Part shown: positions 15,288 through 19,654 of the stretch, piece by piece
Layout of the letters: the number at the start of each line of letters is the position of its first letter
Numbering within the stretch: the first letter of the stretch is position 1
Assembly (NCBI GenBank): GCA_018224345.1
Contig: JAGTUW010000138.1
Span: 1-19,654 of the forward strand
DNA from: Bacteroidota bacterium
Lineage (GTDB): Bacteria > Bacteroidota > Ignavibacteria > SZUA-365
Length of the DNA: 19,654 nucleotides
Direction: 5' to 3'
Notes under the pieces: generated by a model
Seen by the model: the letters and a program-made list of their open reading frames with translations, nothing else
What the model was told of the DNA's origin: nothing
The model's database searches: none
Position numbers and translations under genes: made by a program

Positions 15288-16961
15288 ATGAACAGGGAAG
15301 ACCATGCAGAAACGAAAGGAGTTGAACACGGTAGTATGAATACAGAACAGCGCATCGAGCTGCGGCATCTGCGATTGGAAGATTACCTCGACCTGCAGGC
15401 AGCGATGAAAAACGCCTATGCAGATATCGATGGCATGATATGGAGTGAGGCGGCAATCAGGAAGCTACTGGATATTTTTCCGGAAGGTCAGTTGTGCGTC
15501 ATCGTTGACGGCAAGGTCGCTGCCTGCGCACTGGCCATCATTGTTGATTATCGTCAGTTCGGCGATACGCACACCTACGAACTGATTACAGGGAATTATA
15601 CCTTCGATACTCATGAAGCGAACGGGGACGTCCTCTACGGTATCGAACTCTTCGTCGATCCGGATTTCCGCGGCATGCGACTCGGTCGCCGTCTCTACGA
15701 CGCCCGCAAGGAACTCTGCGAGAATCTCAATCTCCGCGCCATCGTCGCAGGAGGAAGGATTCCCACCTACACGCATTACGCCGATCGTATGACGCCGCGG
15801 GAATATATAGAGAAGGTACGGCTCAAGGAAATCTATGATTCCACATTGACATTTCAGTTGTCGAATGATTTTCACGTTCGCAAGATTCTCCGCAACTATC
15901 TCCCCGGCGATACTTCCTCTCTCGAATACGCGACGCTGCTCGAATGGATCAATATATACTATGAAGAAAAGCAACTGCTGATCAAGAGGCCCAAGCCAGT
16001 GGTGCGCATCGGGGTTGTGCAATGGCAGATGCGGCATTTCGACAGTTTTGAAGCGCTGGCTGAGCAGATAGAGTATTTTGTCGATGCCGTCAGCGATTAT
16101 CAGTCTGATTTCATTCTGTTTCCGGAATTATTCAATGCGCCGCTGATGGCTGAATTCAACCATCTCGGAGAGGCCAGAGCCATTCGCGCACTGGCGGCAC
16201 ATTCCGAACCTATTCGCAGGAAATTCGTGGAATTTGCCGTTGCTTATAATGTCAATATCATTGCCGGCAGTATTCCCGTGCTCGATGAAGACGGGCTGTA
16301 TAATGTCTCCTATCTCTGCCGCCGTGACGGTAGTTGGGATCAGTTCAGCAAAATTCATCCGACACCCTCGGAAGTCGACGCCTGGGGAATGGTCGGAGGA
16401 AATCAGATCAGGATTTTTGACACGGATGCAGGGAAAATCGGTATCCTCATCTGCTATGATGTGGAATTTCCCGAACTCGCACGATTCTATGCCGAGCAGG
16501 GCGTGCAGATACTCTTCGTGCCTTTCCTGACCGATACACAGAACGGTTACAATCGTGTCCGTCTCTGCGCCCAGGCCCGCGCCATAGAGAATGAATGCTA
16601 TGTCGTCATCGCCGGCGCCGTCGGGAATCTGCCGAAGGTCAACAATATGGACATTCAGTACGCACAATCTGCGATATTCACTCCGTCTGATTTCGCGTTT
16701 CCACTTAATTCCATAAAAGCCGAAGCTACACCCAATACCGAAATGACGCTCATTGCCGACGTCGATCTCGAGCTGCTCATGGAATTGCACGAACACGGCA
16801 GTGTGCGTACGATCAAGGATCGCCGACTTGACCTCTATGAACTGCGCTTGCTGCCGAGCGCCCTGCAGACGGACGAACGGACAACGCAGGAACAGGACTC
16901 GCCCCCGTCACCATTTCCGGGCGAAACAACAGAGGCGACGCCCTCACCCGCGAGCCGCTGA
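15288..16961 (+). CDS. GNAT acetyltransferase-carbon-nitrogen hydrolase fusion (YhcX-like)
   Basis: The product has 557 residues. The N-terminal GNAT domain (about 22-235) has the acetyl-CoA loop RGMRLG (128-133) after ELFVDPDF. The C-terminal nitrilase-superfamily amidase domain (about 238-525) shows the triad Glu280 (FPELF), Lys355 (SKIHPT) and Cys389 (ICYDVEFPE). The fusion resembles Bacillus YhcX-type proteins. Its reaction is unknown, with an amide as likely substrate of the hydrolase half. The last 30 residues are low-complexity, rich in Pro, Thr and Ser. I chose the ATG at 15288 because GAGGGG (15277-15282) lies five bases upstream; an inner ATG at 15336 is possible. It follows the PIG-L gene closely, so a shared amide/acetyl pathway is conceivable. 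Confidence 0.9.
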   Translation: MNREDHAETKGVEHGSMNTEQRIELRHLRLEDYLDLQAAMKNAYADIDGMIWSEAAIRKLLDIFPEGQLCVIVDGKVAACALAIIVDYRQFGDTHTYELITGNYTFDTHEANGDVLYGIELFVDPDFRGMRLGRRLYDARKELCENLNLRAIVAGGRIPTYTHYADRMTPREYIEKVRLKEIYDSTLTFQLSNDFHVRKILRNYLPGDTSSLEYATLLEWINIYYEEKQLLIKRPKPVVRIGVVQWQMRHFDSFEALAEQIEYFVDAVSDYQSDFILFPELFNAPLMAEFNHLGEARAIRALAAHSEPIRRKFVEFAVAYNVNIIAGSIPVLDEDGLYNVSYLCRRDGSWDQFSKIHPTPSEVDAWGMVGGNQIRIFDTDAGKIGILICYDVEFPELARFYAEQGVQILFVPFLTDTQNGYNRVRLCAQARAIENECYVVIAGAVGNLPKVNNMDIQYAQSAIFTPSDFAFPLNSIKAEATPNTEMTLIADVDLELLMELHEHGSVRTIKDRRLDLYELRLLPSALQTDERTTQEQDSPPSPFPGETTEATPSPASR

Positions 16962-17106
16962 TGAAGATTACGGGGACGACCTCGCCCGGATGACCGCGAC
17001 AGCAGAGGGAGCGGCCCTGCTGTTGAGGATTGTATTGCGGCGGGACTGCTGCTTTTGCATATTGAGATACGCTGTTCTGTACTTTCCCATTGGAGAATCA
17101 GTCGAC

Positions 17107-17952
17107 ATGGACACAACGGGACAGAGTGAAATTCTCGGAATGCTCAGAGAGAAATTCCGCATCGATACCAGTGGCTACCGCCCGGCCTTTCTGTCACGCC
17201 GGCTCGACAAGAGACTGGCTGAAACCGCATGTGGCGATTACAGCGAATACATCCAGCTTCTCCGTAGCGACGGTGGCGCCGAGCTCAAGGAGTTGCTGCA
17301 TTCACTGTCGGTTCCCGTCTCCATGTTTTTCCGTGACCCTCTGTTGTTTGATCTTCTTGCCGAGCAGGTACTTCCTGACATCGTCGAATGCAACAGACAG
17401 GGACAGCAATCACGGTTGCGTATATGGTCGGCGGCCTGTGCCGCGGGCCAGGAGTCGGCGTCCCTCGCGATTCTCGTGGCGGAACTGCGGCATCCGCAGA
17501 TCGAGCAGATATATACAACACTGTTCGGTACCGATATCGACGCAACATTGATAGCGCGCGCGCGGGAGGGTCGCTACACCGCGCGTGATCTCGAGCACGT
17601 CACACTTGGCAGACTGCGCCGATGGTTTGTCGAACGCGAGGGGCTGTATGTCCTCCATCCGGAGATCCGGCAGCGTGTGCGTTATGTGCGGCATGATCTG
17701 CTCGACGAACGTCAGCATCTGCCTCCCGATGTGCTGTTCAGTCAATTCGATATGCTGGCCTGTCGCAATCTGCTTATGTACTACGGAGCGTCCGCGCAGG
17801 AAACTATCTTCAATAAACTCGATGCCGCCCTGAAAGCGGGCGGGTATCTGCTGCTGGGCCGGAGTGAATATACTCCCGAAGCATTCCGGGCGAACTACAG
17901 TCTCGTATTGCCCCGGACAGGATTGTACAGAAAACGATCACACCGGGTCTGA
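17107..17952 (+). CDS. CheR-type chemotaxis methyltransferase
   Basis: The product has 281 residues. It uses S-adenosylmethionine to methylate glutamates, as in chemoreceptor adaptation. The N-terminal helical domain (about 1-70) and SMFFRD (72-77) are CheR-like. The SAM-binding motif is RIWSAACAAGQESASLA (105-121), differing from the common SAGCSTGEEPYS. FGTDID follows, and ACRNLLMYY (218-226) matches FRNVLIYF. I chose the ATG at 17107; GGAG lies 11 bases upstream. It is 49 bases from the sensor gene downstream, so the two are probably co-transcribed. The 145-base gap from the fusion gene has a short hairpin without a T-tract and no clear promoter. No methyl-accepting receptor is visible in this window. 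Confidence 0.85.
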   Translation: MDTTGQSEILGMLREKFRIDTSGYRPAFLSRRLDKRLAETACGDYSEYIQLLRSDGGAELKELLHSLSVPVSMFFRDPLLFDLLAEQVLPDIVECNRQGQQSRLRIWSAACAAGQESASLAILVAELRHPQIEQIYTTLFGTDIDATLIARAREGRYTARDLEHVTLGRLRRWFVEREGLYVLHPEIRQRVRYVRHDLLDERQHLPPDVLFSQFDMLACRNLLMYYGASAQETIFNKLDAALKAGGYLLLGRSEYTPEAFRANYSLVLPRTGLYRKRSHRV

Positions 17953-18001
17953 TGTGCCGCTCGGTTCTCATCCCATAATGTTTCTCCACGGAGTATCCAA
18001 A

Positions 18002-19654
18002 ATGAAAATGCCGGTCAGAAATATGCGTTCGTGGCTGGGGATGTGGTTTGTACTGCTTGCGGTGTTTCCCCTGTTGCTGTTCGCCATTCTGGTCTATCAA
18101 TCGGAAGTGGCGAATATCAAATCTACGGCAGAGTTCAAGCTCACGGCAGTGCGCGATCTGAAAATCCTTTTCGTCGAAAAGTGGTTCGATGAGCGTATCG
18201 GTGATCTGACCATGCTCTCGCAGAACATTGCCTTCCAATCACTCGCGGAACGGTATGACAGGGAGAAACACACCCGGCAGGATGTGGTGGCCAGAAATGC
18301 AATGGGCTTTCTGCGTAATATCATCTCGAATTATCAGGCCTACGACGCTGCCTTCCTGATCGATGGTGGAAGTGGACGCATCGTCATGTCTACCATGGAT
18401 CATATGGAGGGACGGATATTCCAGATGAAGGGCTTCCTGGCAAAAGTCTCCGGGAGCAGCGAAGTAGAGTTCAGCGACTTCCACTACGACCCTCTCATAT
18501 CAAAACACGAACATTTTCATGTAGCGGTCAACATCCCGCTGCCTGATGGTACCCAACGGCGCAATTCCTCGCTGGTCCTGCTCCTCAACATCGATCTGGA
18601 TGCGAGTCTGTATCCGATGCTGTCAGACCGCACCGGCCTGGGCGAATCTGGCGAAACCTTTATTTTGCGCACCGACGGGATGGCACTGAGCAGATTACGC
18701 TGGCAACAGAACGCGCCTTTGCGCTACAGAATACAGGCGCGGCCGGCGCAACAGGCGTTGACAGGTGAGACAGGATTTGTCATTGCCGATGACTATCGTG
18801 GCACCAGGGTTGCCGCAGCATATTCATGGTTGCCGCGTCTCCAATGGGGATTTGTCGCCAAGCAGGATTACGAAGAACTGACCGCGCCGCTGCGCAAACA
18901 GATGTTTACCACGATGCTCTGGATTCTTGCAGCCATGGCACTGGTAGTGACAGTCGGTCTTGTCATTGCACACGGGCTGGCGAGTCCGCTGCGTTCGATG
19001 GCCAGGATGGCAAACCGTGTCGCAGATGGGGATATGGATATTCGTTTGCCGTCCTCGAGAATATCCGAATTGAATACCCTCGCAAAGGCATTCAACGGTA
19101 TGGTAGATACGGTGGATACCGAACTGCGCAGCGGCAGAAAGAGTGCGGCAGTGACCAGCGGTCTCGTCACACACGGCAGCACGCAGGAATTGGCTGAACA
19201 GGTCTGTCGAGACCTGGCCAGGGTCTGCGATGCCATGATCGGGGTTTTCTATCTGAATGACGAGCATTCGCGTTTGCTCAATCCGATTGCCGCCGTGGGG
19301 ATCCCCTATACCGAACTTCCCGCATTGAATGCGCGTCATCCATCGGGAACGCTCGCGCATGCTCTGCTCGCTGAGGATGCGCATTTTATTCATGGCCTCG
19401 ACAATCCGGAAATCCGCTTCGAGACCGTAGCCGGTGTGGCGCGTCCCTCGGAAATTGCAACACTGCCGTTTTTTGTCGATGGCAGAGTGCTCGGTGCTGT
19501 CATCCTTGCGCGCGCGACGGCTTTTACCAAGTCTGATATACGGACAATACGAAGCGTATTGCCGGAACTGGGCTTTGCCCTGGAGCGCATGATTCGTGAC
19601 GAAGAGCGCGAACGTCTGTCACGGGCTGTGCAGGAGAACAACCAGGAGCTCGAA
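18002..19654 (+). CDS. Membrane sensor: Cache-like, HAMP and GAF domains (incomplete)
   Basis: The frame is open from the ATG at 18002 to the window edge, giving 551 residues without a stop. GGAG (17990-17993) lies eight bases before the ATG. The first membrane helix is at about 11-33. An extracytoplasmic Cache-like sensor region spans about 40-300 (with ETFILRTDGMALSRLRW near its second half), followed by a second helix at about 304-325. HAMP lies at about 325-375 (SPLRSMARMANRVADGDMDIRL) and a GAF-like domain at about 393-533. A charged, probably coiled-coil helix begins at the end. The output domain lies beyond the window; a histidine kinase is likely. The close spacing behind CheR suggests a joint sensory pathway. 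Confidence 0.85.
   Translation, partial: MKMPVRNMRSWLGMWFVLLAVFPLLLFAILVYQSEVANIKSTAEFKLTAVRDLKILFVEKWFDERIGDLTMLSQNIAFQSLAERYDREKHTRQDVVARNAMGFLRNIISNYQAYDAAFLIDGGSGRIVMSTMDHMEGRIFQMKGFLAKVSGSSEVEFSDFHYDPLISKHEHFHVAVNIPLPDGTQRRNSSLVLLLNIDLDASLYPMLSDRTGLGESGETFILRTDGMALSRLRWQQNAPLRYRIQARPAQQALTGETGFVIADDYRGTRVAAAYSWLPRLQWGFVAKQDYEELTAPLRKQMFTTMLWILAAMALVVTVGLVIAHGLASPLRSMARMANRVADGDMDIRLPSSRISELNTLAKAFNGMVDTVDTELRSGRKSAAVTSGLVTHGSTQELAEQVCRDLARVCDAMIGVFYLNDEHSRLLNPIAAVGIPYTELPALNARHPSGTLAHALLAEDAHFIHGLDNPEIRFETVAGVARPSEIATLPFFVDGRVLGAVILARATAFTKSDIRTIRSVLPELGFALERMIRDEERERLSRAVQENNQELE

Noticed and set aside
16999..17023. Hairpin ACAGCAG / CTGCTGT after the GNAT-nitrilase gene
   Set aside because: It has a 7-base stem and an 11-base loop but no T-tract follows, so I do not call it a terminator.
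16753..17106. Upstream extension of the CheR frame into the previous gene
   Set aside because: The added residues are a shadow of the GNAT-nitrilase coding strand, rich in Arg and Cys and unlike CheR. The ATG at 17107 starts the recognisable domain.

Overview
The window looks like chromosomal DNA of a moderately GC-rich, Gram-negative bacterium of the FCB group (Bacteroidota, Chlorobi, Ignavibacteria or Kapabacteria side). The signs are a DUF3078-type outer-membrane barrel, a YCF48-like secreted propeller, lipoprotein and signal-peptide sorting, and two perfect TAnnTTTG (-7) elements upstream of genes. Several genes have clear Shine-Dalgarno sequences (for example AGGAGG before position 10775), which is less typical of core Bacteroidota. 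I cannot name the species. I saw no rRNA, tRNA, CRISPR array or insertion sequence.

Layout. 1-117: end of an unknown + strand gene, then a likely terminator. 356-760: small membrane protein. 780-6236: a zinc/manganese-type ABC importer on the minus strand (binding lipoprotein 5313-6236, ATPase 4498-5316, permease 780-1613). The permease is separated from the other two by three + strand genes (1849-4411) for pilin-like or PilX-like surface proteins. 6384-8210: secreted protein of about 13 YCF48/BNR-like repeats, closed by a strong terminator. 8352-11641: an ABC-2 type exporter (ATPase plus 12-TM permease) and a DUF3078 barrel, apparently one operon. 11659-12385 (minus): a decayed acyltransferase/hemolysin-like gene. 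12412-14277 (minus): aspartate ammonia-lyase with a fused N-terminal cyclic-nucleotide-binding-like domain. 14552-19654 (+): PIG-L deacetylase, a GNAT-nitrilase fusion (YhcX-like), a CheR-type methyltransferase, and the start of a Cache-HAMP-GAF membrane sensor that runs off the window.

How the parts may work together. The binding protein, ATPase and permease form a complete metal importer despite being split. The pilin-like genes lie tandemly and probably make minor components of a surface filament or secretion pseudopilus. The CheR and sensor genes are spaced like an operon and suggest a methylation-linked or two-component sensory pathway.

The points most worth a second look are the cNMP-domain/aspartase fusion (which lacks the usual phosphate-binding arginine), the pilin-like cassette inside the metal-transporter locus, the pseudogene with three separate lesions, and the CheR/sensor pair. 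Nothing here proves a wholly new system.
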